Source: Oscillospiraceae bacterium
GTDB taxonomy: Bacteria; Bacillota; Clostridia; UMGS1840; HGM11507
Length of the DNA: 52,460 nucleotides
NCBI GenBank assembly: GCA_015068665.1
Contig: SVKB01000016.1
Span: forward strand, 1-52,460
Direction: 5' to 3'
Part shown: piece after piece, positions 26,201-33,420 of the stretch
Numbering within the stretch: position 1 is the stretch's first letter
Layout: every line of letters starts with the position of its first letter
Position numbers and translations under genes: made by a program
The notes under the pieces: model-generated
The model's input: only the letters and a program-made list of their open reading frames with translations
Told to the model about the DNA's origin: nothing
Databases searched by the model: none

Positions 26201-26463
26201 GGAATGTTATCTTTGGTTTTCATCCCATAAGTTTTGTCATCTTCGTCAAAAACGTATGCCCCGTTTTTACCCTCTGATGCATAATCGGAGCTGACTCCTG
26301 TATTTGATTCGTTGCATCTTGACGAGTTTGTATATATCCACTTTTCCATGCCATCTTCAAAAGATTCGGCAAATAATACCTTATCTTCCGCCATAACAGG
26401 TGTAAATGACACCAAGGATAGTACCATACTCAGTGCAAGAAACAGTTTCAATGCTTTTTTCAT
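23227..26463 (-). CDS. Secreted family-6 polysaccharide lyase 2 (1078 aa)
   Basis: This is a close paralogue of lyase 1 with the same domain order: signal peptide (MKKALKLFLALSMVLSLVSF), two carbohydrate-binding domains (about 26-180 and 199-345), PL6 beta-helix (about 351-720), copper-amine-oxidase-N-like domain (814-926) and discoidin-type domain (940-1078). Asn527, Glu559, Glu561, Lys566 and Arg587 match the calcium and catalytic positions. The start at 26463 was chosen for its AGGAG site and signal peptide; 13 extra codons upstream lack both. It is divergent from the AraC regulator at 26624, whose binding would fall in the 160-bp gap. Only a weak promoter (TACAAT without a good -35) is visible, as expected for an activated gene. 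Confidence 0.88.
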   Translation of the reverse strand: MKKALKLFLALSMVLSLVSFTPVMAEDKVLFAESFEDGMEKWIYTNSSRCNESNTGVSSDYASEGKNGAYVFDEDDKTYGMKTKDNIPAKAGTTYKITGDIYNVEGVGAKIFLTFYDAGGTRLLSKSISKSDTGKWISVSLTEVAPEGTENIIIILTGAGASTGKTYIDNIKLYEGAAAGGESAGGISPAPSVSASEGDVIVSDSFEDGLDWRTYSSKTGSPFEITQNEASEGKASLRIYDESTENAAGIRSGDYINIKEFNKYRLSAKAKGNVTVKVYLRIYDKDKKQLIQKSKTGKSDNWQEYFVDMETPYGAAMAEIIITTDNSTTGEIFVDEVKLIDMGEGKADYDSAKLQETLNEKLKNAKPGDVIEIDDGTYNDVSININVSGTEANPIILKAKNPGKVVFSKASTLKITGSYIHVKDLSYIDCYGASETILRFEPDSRYCVLDGCLFLNCNPVDAKGKVDPNAKLKWVYIQGKYNTVKNCYFSGKATVGQMVEVVRRTAEADYHTIKDCYFGDIKMGSVNGLETFRIGTSQESLSGSYSTLSGSFFEACNGEVETISIKSCNNYILNNTLYNTQGAIVLRHGNDNLVEGNLVIGGDKTARPTGVRIIGENHKVVNNYFYNLPVTSTAVYVMDTNPNPLIHEYLEIKNADVSNNSFINCDLSIMPGEYLPSDTNSSNRVIPPEGKITNNAVISFKGDLPSMPNREPNHKLTFENNKFYGKAIGYGETLPQGVSYEKPEYTFDGKYIKFTDGTGADLEKVKKAPTSPFDIIPKWVKEQYYDTGKITFTPVAGDPFNTDLDITKVLPDTSKINVVINGIAETFDVDPQIINSRTMVPMRAIFERFGAEVNWDEPTATATASLDGITVKITRDSDKAYVGNKEYTLDSPAVIIDGRFLVPLRFVSESFGANVGWIPETQTATISYVSRKVMNEFLADNGIEGALAVKDFTESGNDGSNAMENIFDGNINSKWAVKKASDSEMGYGIIDLGSVKTLDGIHIACQAHPTRIYTYEFYVSEDGVNYTLAVDKTSTKNYDGKFEAHKLNGIKAQYVKYVGYGNSENDWNNVSEIVITGK

Positions 26464-26562
26464 AATCTCACTCCTTATATTATTATAGTTTGATTGTATC
26501 ATTATTACCCGAAAAAGTAAAATAGAATTTTCTTATTTTTTTATAATTTTCCGAACTTTTCA

Positions 26563-26591
26563 TTGACTTTGGATTTTTTATTATGTAAAAT
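26563..26591 (+). promoter_or_regulatory. Promoter of the AraC-type regulator
   Basis: TTGACT and TAAAAT are spaced by 17 bp on the plus strand. Transcription would begin near 26598, leaving a leader of about 25 bases before the ATG at 26624. Confidence 0.75.
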
Positions 26592-26623
26592 ATTATTGAA
26601 TTATTAAATGTTTGGTGATGTTT

Positions 26624-27439
26624 ATGGTAGTAAATATTAACACTTCGAATGTTTGTGATTTTTTTATCAATAAAATAGACAAAATTAAAAAAACTCACAG
26701 CATGTCCCCTCTTATGAACCATTGGGAGTTTAAATACGACAGGGTAAGATACACTGATTCTATAGTATATATATTGGGTGGAGAAGCAATGCTTTTTCCC
26801 GGAAATAAAGAATTTCATGTTAAAACCGGTGATATTGTACATCGCCCGCTTCATCTTCCTTACAAAGCATACGGAATAAAAGGTCCCTTTTATTATTTTG
26901 ACATTTCGTTTTATGCCGATACAAAAAATGCGGTAATTGACAAAGTGATACACGATGAGGGCCAATATTTTCTAAAAAAGTTTGAAATGCTGTATACCAG
27001 ATGGAATAGCCGAAACGGGCAATACATTTCAGAATGCAAAGGCTTACTTTATCTGCTTATGTCAGAACTTTTAACAGAATGTGATTATCTGAACCGCTCA
27101 GATAAAAAGTATGAAATTCTCTCCAAAGCAATTTCATATATAGAAGCAAATATTTCTAACTCTTTTTTCTCTTTGGAAGAGCTTTTAACTTATCTCAATA
27201 TCAGCGATACATATTTCAGAAAAATATTTAAAGAACGCTATGGTGTAACACCGGTTAAATATATATGCGAATCAAGAATCCAAAAGGCTAAGGATTATCT
27301 CATTAATTCAGATATAAATATACAAAAAGCAGCAGAAATAACAGGGTTTACGGATGTTTATTATTTCAGCAATGCCTTTAAAAAAGCAACCGGGCTAAGT
27401 CCTTCCTCCTACAGGGAAAAATACAGAAGAAAAATATAA
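26624..27439 (+). CDS. AraC-family transcriptional regulator
   Basis: A 271-residue regulator. The N-terminal half is a cupin-like sugar-sensing fold (FHVKTGDIVHRPLHLPY). The C-terminal 100 residues hold two helix-turn-helix motifs (SLEELLTYLNISDTYFRKIF and KAAEITGFTDVYYFSNAFKK), ending in the family signature TGLSPSSYRE. I place the start at 26624, where GGTG stands about six bases upstream; ATG 26618 and an upstream TTG are alternatives. Divergent orientation to lyase 2 makes it the likely activator of the lyase genes, probably responding to a uronate oligosaccharide. The direct target site was not identified. Confidence 0.9.
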   Translation: MVVNINTSNVCDFFINKIDKIKKTHSMSPLMNHWEFKYDRVRYTDSIVYILGGEAMLFPGNKEFHVKTGDIVHRPLHLPYKAYGIKGPFYYFDISFYADTKNAVIDKVIHDEGQYFLKKFEMLYTRWNSRNGQYISECKGLLYLLMSELLTECDYLNRSDKKYEILSKAISYIEANISNSFFSLEELLTYLNISDTYFRKIFKERYGVTPVKYICESRIQKAKDYLINSDINIQKAAEITGFTDVYYFSNAFKKATGLSPSSYREKYRRKI

Positions 27440-27459
27440 TTTGCAAACCATATTAAGAT

Positions 27460-27667
27460 AAGGACAAGAGCCATCTTGGCTCTTGTCCTTCAGACTGTCG
27501 AAAAAGTCGGTCTACCGCAAAAATCCATATAACATACGTCGATAAATAAAAATATTTATGATTCAAAATTGAATGGCAAGGGTATCATCGAGAAACCCTT
27601 GCCATTCTTTGCTTTTCACCAAAATGAGCCTTGCCGTACCTTTGTACTGTCTGCATTCATTTTGGTA
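27460..27667. repeat. Cluster of inverted repeats between convergent genes
   Basis: Three strong hairpins lie in the gap between the regulator and the convergent secreted-protein gene. They are AAGGACAAGAGCCA/TGGCTCTTGTCCTT (27460-27490), GAATGGCAAGGGT/ACCCTTGCCATTC (about 27570-27606) and ACCAAAATGA/TCATTTTGGT (about 27619-27667). They may act as terminators for both genes, although T-runs are short. The sequence CAGACTGTCGAAAAAGTCGG after the first hairpin resembles an insertion-sequence end. No transposase is present. Confidence 0.6.
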
Positions 27668-27713
27668 AAATATACCTTCCTTTTATCAAAGTCTTTATTT
27701 TATATTATGTAAT

Positions 27714-29243
27714 TTATTTAACTGTTTCAACCAGCTGGTCGATTACTGCTTTATCAGCCGAAGCTTCAAGCATATCGGTATCTGTGATAACAATAAGACC
27801 TCTTGCATCCCAGAAGATTTTCTTACCCATTACATTTTCAACAAATGCACGAAGAGGAAGCATTGTTCTGCCCTCAATTGACTGAGCAGGAACATCGATT
27901 GCGGTAACAGAACCGTTTATATCAATTTCTGCTTTATCTAAAACAATTTTAACTGTTTTATCTTTAAGTGTTAAAGTAACAGTTCGGGTTAAATCGTCCC
28001 AGCCAACCTCTGCGCCGAAGTTTTCAGCGATAAATCTTACGGGAACAAGTGTTCTTGAATCAACAATTGTTGCGATAACCTTATCATTTGTCTTGTCAAT
28101 CAAAGTTTTCTGTCCGTTAACAAGAGCATTTGCAGAGCCTACAAATAATACAATTGATGATTTATTTAATATGTCAAGCTTGGTTTCTGCCTTTGGTGTT
28201 CCGCTTGTTTTACCGTCGCCACATATAACTCTTACGTTGTCTATATAGCTTTTACCAACAGATTTACTTGCACCTGTAATATATGCCACAAAGCTTGTTG
28301 TACCTTCAGGGGCAACCTCGGTCATGGAAACCTTTGTCCATTTACCCACCTCTGAGGTACCAACAGACTTGCTGACAATTTTCTGTCCGTCACTTCCGAA
28401 AAATCCAAGGAACAGCTTAGCTCCTACCCCTTCAACATTAAAAATATCACCGGAAATTGTGTAAGCTTCCCCTGCCTTTGCAGGATATTTTTCAGTCATG
28501 AATCCATATGCTGTTTCCTGGGATTCATCTATTACAAGTACAGAAGTTTTGCCGTCTGATGCTTTTTCTGTGGTAGCCTTATTGTTTTCCTCTGTGGACT
28601 TTGAATTGGTATATTTCCAGTTATCCATACCATTTTCAAAGGAATCGTAAAATCCACCATAAGTGTCTGTAGCCGGAGCTGATGGAGTAGCTGCTGCTAT
28701 ATCACCTGAACCGTCAGAACCACCTTCAACAACCTTAACGTTATCAACATATCCGTTTCCTACATTTTTAACAACCCCTGCAATACGAAGTCTGATATTA
28801 ACAGTTCCTTCAGGAGCAACAAATGTTTTACTTCCGTTTTTCCATTCGTTGGTGGTTAAGCTTACGGAACCGCCTGCATTTGCAATATCTTTATTATCTG
28901 AATCTGTAAAACGAACATAAACTCTTATATTCGGAGCATCGTCATGTTTAAAATCAGCACTTACTGTATAGGATCCCCCCGGCTTTGCAGGAATAAAAGG
29001 ACTAAATACATTAGGTGTTGACTCCTGAGTATCATCCTTTGCATAAACTGAATTTTTACCGTCTGATGCATCATTTGCGATTACTGCGTTACCCGCTTTT
29101 GCATAATCGTTGCCAAGAGTCCATCTTCCCATTCCATCCTCAAATGAATCAGAAAAGATTACATTTTCCGCAGCAACCGTATAAACTGCACATAGTGATA
29201 AAACCATAGATAAAGTAATAATAAGTGATAAAATCTTTTTCAT
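27714..29243 (-). CDS. Secreted two-CBM protein with CuAO-N-like domain (509 aa)
   Basis: The start at 29243 has AAGGG nine bases upstream and a signal peptide (MKKILSLIITLSMVLSLCAV); the alternative ATG nine bases earlier abuts the ribosome binding site. Two jelly-roll carbohydrate-binding domains (about 26-165 and 196-340) closely resemble those of the two lyases. A copper-amine-oxidase-N-like domain follows (about 359-495, motifs SRTLVPVRFIAENFGAEVGW and GRTMLPLRAFVENV). There is no catalytic domain and no discoidin domain. It is probably a binding or tethering partner of the lyases on the polysaccharide or cell surface. It has its own promoter at 29273-29301. Confidence 0.85.
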   Translation of the reverse strand: MKKILSLIITLSMVLSLCAVYTVAAENVIFSDSFEDGMGRWTLGNDYAKAGNAVIANDASDGKNSVYAKDDTQESTPNVFSPFIPAKPGGSYTVSADFKHDDAPNIRVYVRFTDSDNKDIANAGGSVSLTTNEWKNGSKTFVAPEGTVNIRLRIAGVVKNVGNGYVDNVKVVEGGSDGSGDIAAATPSAPATDTYGGFYDSFENGMDNWKYTNSKSTEENNKATTEKASDGKTSVLVIDESQETAYGFMTEKYPAKAGEAYTISGDIFNVEGVGAKLFLGFFGSDGQKIVSKSVGTSEVGKWTKVSMTEVAPEGTTSFVAYITGASKSVGKSYIDNVRVICGDGKTSGTPKAETKLDILNKSSIVLFVGSANALVNGQKTLIDKTNDKVIATIVDSRTLVPVRFIAENFGAEVGWDDLTRTVTLTLKDKTVKIVLDKAEIDINGSVTAIDVPAQSIEGRTMLPLRAFVENVMGKKIFWDARGLIVITDTDMLEASADKAVIDQLVETVK

Positions 29244-29272
29244 ATTATTCATCCCTTCTTGTTTATAATTCT

Positions 29273-29301
29273 ATTTTACTATTGCAAAAACATAATGTAA
29301 A
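29273..29301 (-). promoter_or_regulatory. Promoter of the two-CBM protein
   Basis: TTTACA and TAAAAT are spaced by 17 bp on the minus strand, about 30 bases before the start codon. Confidence 0.75.
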
Positions 29302-29348
29302 TATATTTTCTTGTATAAAACATTGCATTTGGGGAACTATTGCAAGGA

Positions 29349-30014
29349 TTATTGCTTTTTTCTATGTATATTTCCCAACAGCCCCGATACCGATACTGTA
29401 AGTGCACCTACAGCGTCAATTATGATATCGTGCATGGTATCGGAAAGTGCCGCATTGCCTGTAAGCAGACTTCCGTTTTCCAGACGGTATTTTTGCATAT
29501 TAAGTCCGAAAAAACAGTCACCCGAAAACTCATATATTTCCCACAGTGCACCGATAGACAGGGCAAATGAAAAAGCAAAGAGGGAAACAAAATAAGGATT
29601 AAGATTCATCTTTATTTTTTCGGATTTATTTAAAATATCAACAAGAGAAAAACCGAATGCACCGAGCATTCCGGCGCTGAAGCAATGAAGCACATCATCC
29701 CAGTGAGGAATAAGATAGTAGAACTGCCTTACCTCGCCAAGATAGATAGCACAGTATAAAAACACAAAATAGGCAATCGCCATTGCATTTGGCATTTCAA
29801 AGGAGAATTTCTTCTCTAAAAATGCAGGAACACCCAAAACCACAATCCCCAGTATACATTGAAGAAGCATCAGAACATAATCGCTTCTTACATGGGCTGC
29901 AGCCTCATCGGTAACCGATGAAGATGTTATAATTTTATATATTGAAAATACCACCGAAGCTATAAGAGTAACATAAACCGCAACAGCAGTAATAAGTCTC
30001 CCTTTATTTTTCAT
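29349..30014 (-). CDS. DUF2238-type (YjdF-like) membrane protein
   Basis: A 221-residue integral membrane protein with about six hydrophobic segments. Conserved polar motifs HWDDVLHCFSAG, GALWEIYEFSGD and DTMHDIIIDAVGAL match the DUF2238/YjdF family as I know it; its function is unknown. The acidic and His residues within membrane segments suggest metal or lipid chemistry, which is a guess. The ATG at 30014 is preferred because GGAAAG lies upstream; a TTG start 21 bases earlier would overlap the upstream gene more. The gene starts within a few bases of the end of the PqqD-like gene, so it belongs to the transporter operon. Confidence 0.75.
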   Translation of the reverse strand: MKNKGRLITAVAVYVTLIASVVFSIYKIITSSSVTDEAAAHVRSDYVLMLLQCILGIVVLGVPAFLEKKFSFEMPNAMAIAYFVFLYCAIYLGEVRQFYYLIPHWDDVLHCFSAGMLGAFGFSLVDILNKSEKIKMNLNPYFVSLFAFSFALSIGALWEIYEFSGDCFFGLNMQKYRLENGSLLTGNAALSDTMHDIIIDAVGALTVSVSGLLGNIHRKKQ

Positions 30015-30018
30015 ATAA

Positions 30019-30348
30019 TCACTCTTTCCATTCAATAAAAGCGTAGCTGTCCATTACCTGAAAAAATTTTGCAAGCCTTTCGTATAAAGGCTCCGCCTTT
30101 TCCCCGAATTTTCCCTTTACAGCCTCACCCATTTCAAGAATGCTTGTTTTCCCGTCAGCCAGAGCCAGCGCAAAGCTTCCAAGCTCATCAAGATGAATAT
30201 AGCTTAGCTTTGGCTTACCAAAAAGCTTTTGGGCGATTTTGTTCATAATCCCTTTATTTTCTATACAAAGAGTAATAATCCCGTTTTTTTCTTCAAATGA
30301 GATGCCCTCCTTCAAGGAGGGCTTTTTCTCTAAATAATTTTCCTTCAT
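30019..30348 (-). CDS. PqqD-like small protein (109 aa)
   Basis: The second half (DELGSFALALADGKTSILEM, then YERLAKFFQVMDSYAFIEW) matches the winged-helix PqqD-like fold. Related domains bind the leader of ribosomally made peptides (RRE domains). Here, however, no radical SAM, cyclodehydratase or other modifying enzyme is adjacent. It starts 3 bp after the stop of the OPT transporter gene, so translation is coupled. Codons 9-15 contain a perfect GCCCTCCT/AGGAGGGC hairpin. Many PqqD-like proteins occur outside peptide-modification clusters, so a leader-binding role is a hypothesis. Confidence 0.7.
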   Translation of the reverse strand: MKENYLEKKPSLKEGISFEEKNGIITLCIENKGIMNKIAQKLFGKPKLSYIHLDELGSFALALADGKTSILEMGEAVKGKFGEKAEPLYERLAKFFQVMDSYAFIEWKE

Positions 30349-30351
30349 AGC

Positions 30352-32253
30352 TTATTTTCTCTTTTTAAATACCGAGAAGGTAAGAAGGCTTAAAATAACA
30401 AGTCCGAATACTACAAGCGCAAGGATTGTTACCATAAACGGCGGAAGAGAAATAAGACCTGATAAATCAAACAGACCGTCAATTCCCGCTACCGCACAAA
30501 GCGCAAGAATGATACCGACAACCCCTTCACCTGCAATCATACCCGAGCAGAACAGGATACCGTCGTTTACAATTTCCTTTTTCTTATTCTCATCCTTCTT
30601 CATCTTATCAAATACAAGACGGATAAGACCGCCCACCATAATACAAGCATTAAGATGAACAGGAAGATAGATACCGATCGCAAAAGGAAGCACAGGAATA
30701 CCAAGTATTTCTATAATAATTGAAATGAACACACCGATAAATACCAATACCCAAGGCAGGTCAGCATTCATAACACCCTCGATAATCATCTTCATTAAGG
30801 TAGCCTGAGGAGCAGCAAGCTCTTCCGAGCCAAAGCCCCATGCAGCATCAAGAAGATAAAGGGTTCCGCCGATAGCAAGAGCAGAAGCAACTACACCGAT
30901 GATTTCGCCAATCTGCTGTTTTTTAGGAGTTGCACCAAGCAGATAACCGGTCTTTAAATCCTGTGAAGTATCACCGGAGATTGCCGCAACGATACAAATA
31001 ATAGAGCCGATAGCAATAGCTGCCTGCATACCGTGAGAGCCTACATCACCCGTAACCTTTAATATTAAAGTGGAAATAAGAAGGGTTGCAATAGCCATAC
31101 CCGAAACAGGGTTATTACTGCTCCCTACAAGACCAACCATTCTTGAAGAAACGGTTGCAAAGAAGAAGCCGAATACAACAACAATTACTGCACCAAGAGG
31201 TGAAACGGGAATTGCAGGAACAAGCCATACAAGAAGGGTTAAAGCTGCAATTGCCCCGATAACTATTTTCATGCTTAAATCCTTTTCGGTACGAAGGTCG
31301 GAAGCAGAGCTGCCCCCTGCCACACTCTTCATAGCACCCTTAAAAGTGTTTATAATAAGAGGTAAGGATTTTATTAAGCTTATTATACCGCCGCATGCCA
31401 AAGCACCTGCACCGATATAACGGATATATGAAGACCAGATTCCTGAAGCACCGCTTGCCGCGTAAATATTTCCGATTGTGTCGGTACCCGGATAAAGAAT
31501 TATATCCTTACCGAATAAAACAATCATAGGAATTAAAACAAGCCAGCTTAAAACACCGCCCGAGAACATATAGGAGGAAATTTTAGGACCGCAGATATAA
31601 CCAACACTTAAAACAGCGGGGTAAATCTGAGTTCCGATTTCTCCTGCAAAGCCTTTAACCTTAAAGGCAATTTCTCCGGGAACAACCTTAAGACCGTCGA
31701 TAATGAATTTAAAAAGGCCTGCAAAGCCCATACCTGCAAAAACGGTGGTAGCATTTGCACCGCCCTCTTCACCTGCAAGTAAAACCTCTGCACAGGCTGT
31801 ACCTTCGGGATAAGGTAAAACGCTGTGCTCCTTAACGATTAAAGCGTTTCTTAAAGGCACCATAAAGAAAACACCAAGCAAACCGCCAATTAAGGCAATC
31901 AGTGTGATTTCTATGATACCCGGCTTATCCATAACGCCCTCAGCCGCCCATAAAAACAGTGCGGGAAGGGTAAATATAGCACCTGCGGCAACCGATTCAC
32001 CGGCAGAGCCGATGGTCTGCACCACATTGCTCTCTAAAATTGAATTTTTACGCATAATAACACGTATAACACCCATTGATATAACTGCCGCAGGAATAGA
32101 TGCAGATACTGTCATACCTACTCTTAATCCAAGATATGCATTCGCAGCACCGAATATAACCGCAAGCAATATACCCATAATAATTGAGGTAACGGTTAAC
32201 TCGGGAGTAACTCTGTCAGCAGGGATATAGGGTTTAAACTGTTTGTTATCCAT
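30352..32253 (-). CDS. OPT-family oligopeptide transporter
   Basis: A 633-residue protein that is almost wholly membrane-embedded, with about 15 hydrophobic segments. It carries the family-typical N-terminal segment (AVIFGAANAYLGLRVGMTVS) and an internal SAGESVAAGAIFTLPA region. OPT proteins move small peptides or metal chelates across the cytoplasmic membrane, driven by protons; direction and cargo are unknown here. The start has AGGAG nine bases upstream. The PqqD-like gene follows 3 bp after its stop. This is the first gene of a three-gene operon with the promoter at 32321-32349. Confidence 0.9.
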   Translation of the reverse strand: MDNKQFKPYIPADRVTPELTVTSIIMGILLAVIFGAANAYLGLRVGMTVSASIPAAVISMGVIRVIMRKNSILESNVVQTIGSAGESVAAGAIFTLPALFLWAAEGVMDKPGIIEITLIALIGGLLGVFFMVPLRNALIVKEHSVLPYPEGTACAEVLLAGEEGGANATTVFAGMGFAGLFKFIIDGLKVVPGEIAFKVKGFAGEIGTQIYPAVLSVGYICGPKISSYMFSGGVLSWLVLIPMIVLFGKDIILYPGTDTIGNIYAASGASGIWSSYIRYIGAGALACGGIISLIKSLPLIINTFKGAMKSVAGGSSASDLRTEKDLSMKIVIGAIAALTLLVWLVPAIPVSPLGAVIVVVFGFFFATVSSRMVGLVGSSNNPVSGMAIATLLISTLILKVTGDVGSHGMQAAIAIGSIICIVAAISGDTSQDLKTGYLLGATPKKQQIGEIIGVVASALAIGGTLYLLDAAWGFGSEELAAPQATLMKMIIEGVMNADLPWVLVFIGVFISIIIEILGIPVLPFAIGIYLPVHLNACIMVGGLIRLVFDKMKKDENKKKEIVNDGILFCSGMIAGEGVVGIILALCAVAGIDGLFDLSGLISLPPFMVTILALVVFGLVILSLLTFSVFKKRK

Positions 32254-32320
32254 ACTTTTTCTCCTTTTTGTTAATCATTCTTAGTTTTAACAACTTTTGT
32301 GTTTTTTAACACTTTTTTAG

Positions 32321-32349
32321 ATTGTATCACAGATTTACAATTTTTTCAA
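32321..32349 (-). promoter_or_regulatory. Promoter of the OPT operon
   Basis: TTGAAA and TACAAT are spaced by 17 bp on the minus strand. The leader of about 60 bases contains TGTTTTTTAACAC but no strong hairpin. Confidence 0.75.
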
Positions 32350-32450
32350 TCTTTTTAAGTGAAAATGGAAATAAAATAACAAATTAACAACATCATATTT
32401 CCGTTTATTTAACGGAATACTTTTCATTCCACCTCATCCGTCCTTTTCTC

Positions 32451-32558
32451 GTTGCCGAAAGGCAACATATCGAGTTCCGAAGGAACATATCGAGTGCGAA
32501 GCACATATCGAGTTTTGCTTTTTAAAAACATATCGAAAATCCCAAAGGGATTTATACC
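32451..32558. repeat. Hairpin array 2 with CATATCGAG linker
   Basis: Same order as array 1: GTTGCC/GGCAAC, TTCCgaaGGAA, TGCgaaGCA, GTTTT.../...AAAAAC (imperfect) and AATCCC/GGGATT, joined by CATATCGAG. The first hairpin differs from array 1 (GTTGTC/GACAAC) by a base-pair change affecting both arms. Array 2 has a TTCC hairpin where array 1 has CAATT/AATTG. The preceding bases (ATCCGTCCTTTTC) are also shared. Confidence 0.8.
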
Positions 32559-32571
32559 AAGAATCCTCCCA

Positions 32572-32632
32572 CCGCTAAAGCGGTCCCCCCTCCTTTAGGC
32601 AAGGAGGGCTTGGCGTGCCGGGTCGTCACGCC
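32572..32632. repeat. GC-rich palindrome cluster
   Basis: Three short GC-rich hairpins (CCGCTaaAGCGG, CCTCCTTtaggcAAGGAGG and GGCGTG/CACGCC) follow each other. Their composition is unlike the AT-rich surroundings. It resembles small palindromic repeats common between clostridial genes. Confidence 0.6.
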
Positions 32633-32662
32633 CTACCGAAACTTCAGAGATATTAACTCCCC

Positions 32663-32829
32663 AAAAAAAGCAGGAAAAATTTCTTGGATTGGATGAATTT
32701 AGCCTGAAAGGTGGAACCCGAAGCTGTATGAGATACATCAGCAGCAAAGCATTTAAAACTTTATCCCAAAAAAAGCAGGAAAAATTTCCTGGAATAAATG
32801 AAAAACACCCGAAGGTGTATGAGATACAT
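32663..32829. repeat. Two truncated modular elements, copy g
   Basis: The conserved AAAGCAGGAAAAATTTC(T/C)TGG occurs twice (about 32665 and 32772). Each is followed by a different left arm of stem II (GATGAATTTAGCC; ATAAATGAAAAACACC) and the core CCGAAG..GTATGAGATACATC. Neither has its right half. These look like recombination scars. Confidence 0.7.
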
Positions 32830-32832
32830 CTG

Positions 32833-32961
32833 CAGCCATCTAAGAGCTATCCAAATCCGTCTATATCACTTAAAAATTGGCTTTTTCTTCGTTGTCACCT
32901 TTGGTATACCTCGTATTACCAAAGCCTTCCGCCTTGAAAAATCACAATTTTAAAGCGATAT
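32833..32961 (+). repeat. R1 repeat, partial copy
   Basis: It matches the first 130 bases of the complete R1 copies, starting with the left terminal repeat CAGCCATCTAAGAG and ending after CAATTTTAAAGCGATAT. The right terminal repeat is missing. Confidence 0.75.
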
Positions 32962-33025
32962 GAGTTCTTCGAATTTTGAAATAATAAATTATTTCAAAAC
33001 GGATTATTACACCTCTTAATACGAC

Positions 33026-33115
33026 TAAACGAAAAAAAGGTAATAATCACAAAAAGTGATTATTACCCGAAGCCCGAAGGCGTATTTAGATACGTCGAGT
33101 GGTTTTTTTCGTTTA
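33026..33115. repeat. Stand-alone core hairpin with its own long stem
   Basis: TAAACGAAAAAAA (33026-33038) pairs with TTTTTTTCGTTTA (33103-33115). Inside are a perfect GGTAATAATCAC/GTGATTATTACC hairpin and the conserved core CCGAAGGCGTATttaGATACGTCGAG. The outer stem has no sequence in common with other copies, yet encloses the same core. Confidence 0.75.
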
Positions 33116-33119
33116 ATAG

Positions 33120-33392
33120 GCGCTTTTTTTGATATTGGTGGCTCGATGCCGCCAATGTCAAACGAAAAGCAGGAAAAATTTCCTGGAATAAATGAAAAAC
33201 ACCCGAAGGTGTATGAGATACATCGAGAGGTGTTTTTCATTTATAACGCAAAGCATTTAAAATCATAAATTTGCTTGCAAATTTATACCTTAATATAGTA
33301 ATGTATACTAAAACAAAATGTGCCTACCATTCGGTAAGCACATTATTTTTTTATCTATCCCCTGCTTTGCGTGGTCCGGGGAATTTTAACGC
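33120..33392. repeat. Modular hairpin element, copy h
   Basis: Nearly complete copy resembling copy c. Hairpin 1 has one mismatch (CCAATGTC). Stem II is ATAAATGAAAAACACC/GGTGTTTTTCATTTAT, stem III CGCAAAGC/GCTTTGCG. The AATGTGC/GCACATT hairpin (about 33318-33346) with flanking A- and T-runs is the likely terminator for the upp end of the long operon. Confidence 0.8.
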
Positions 33393-33420
33393 TTTTTTTA
33401 CGCTTTTTTTACGCTTTTTA

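Noticed and set aside
27490..27510. Insertion-sequence terminus near CAGACTGTCGAAAAAG
   Set aside because: No transposase, matching second end or target duplication is visible; kept only as a remark.
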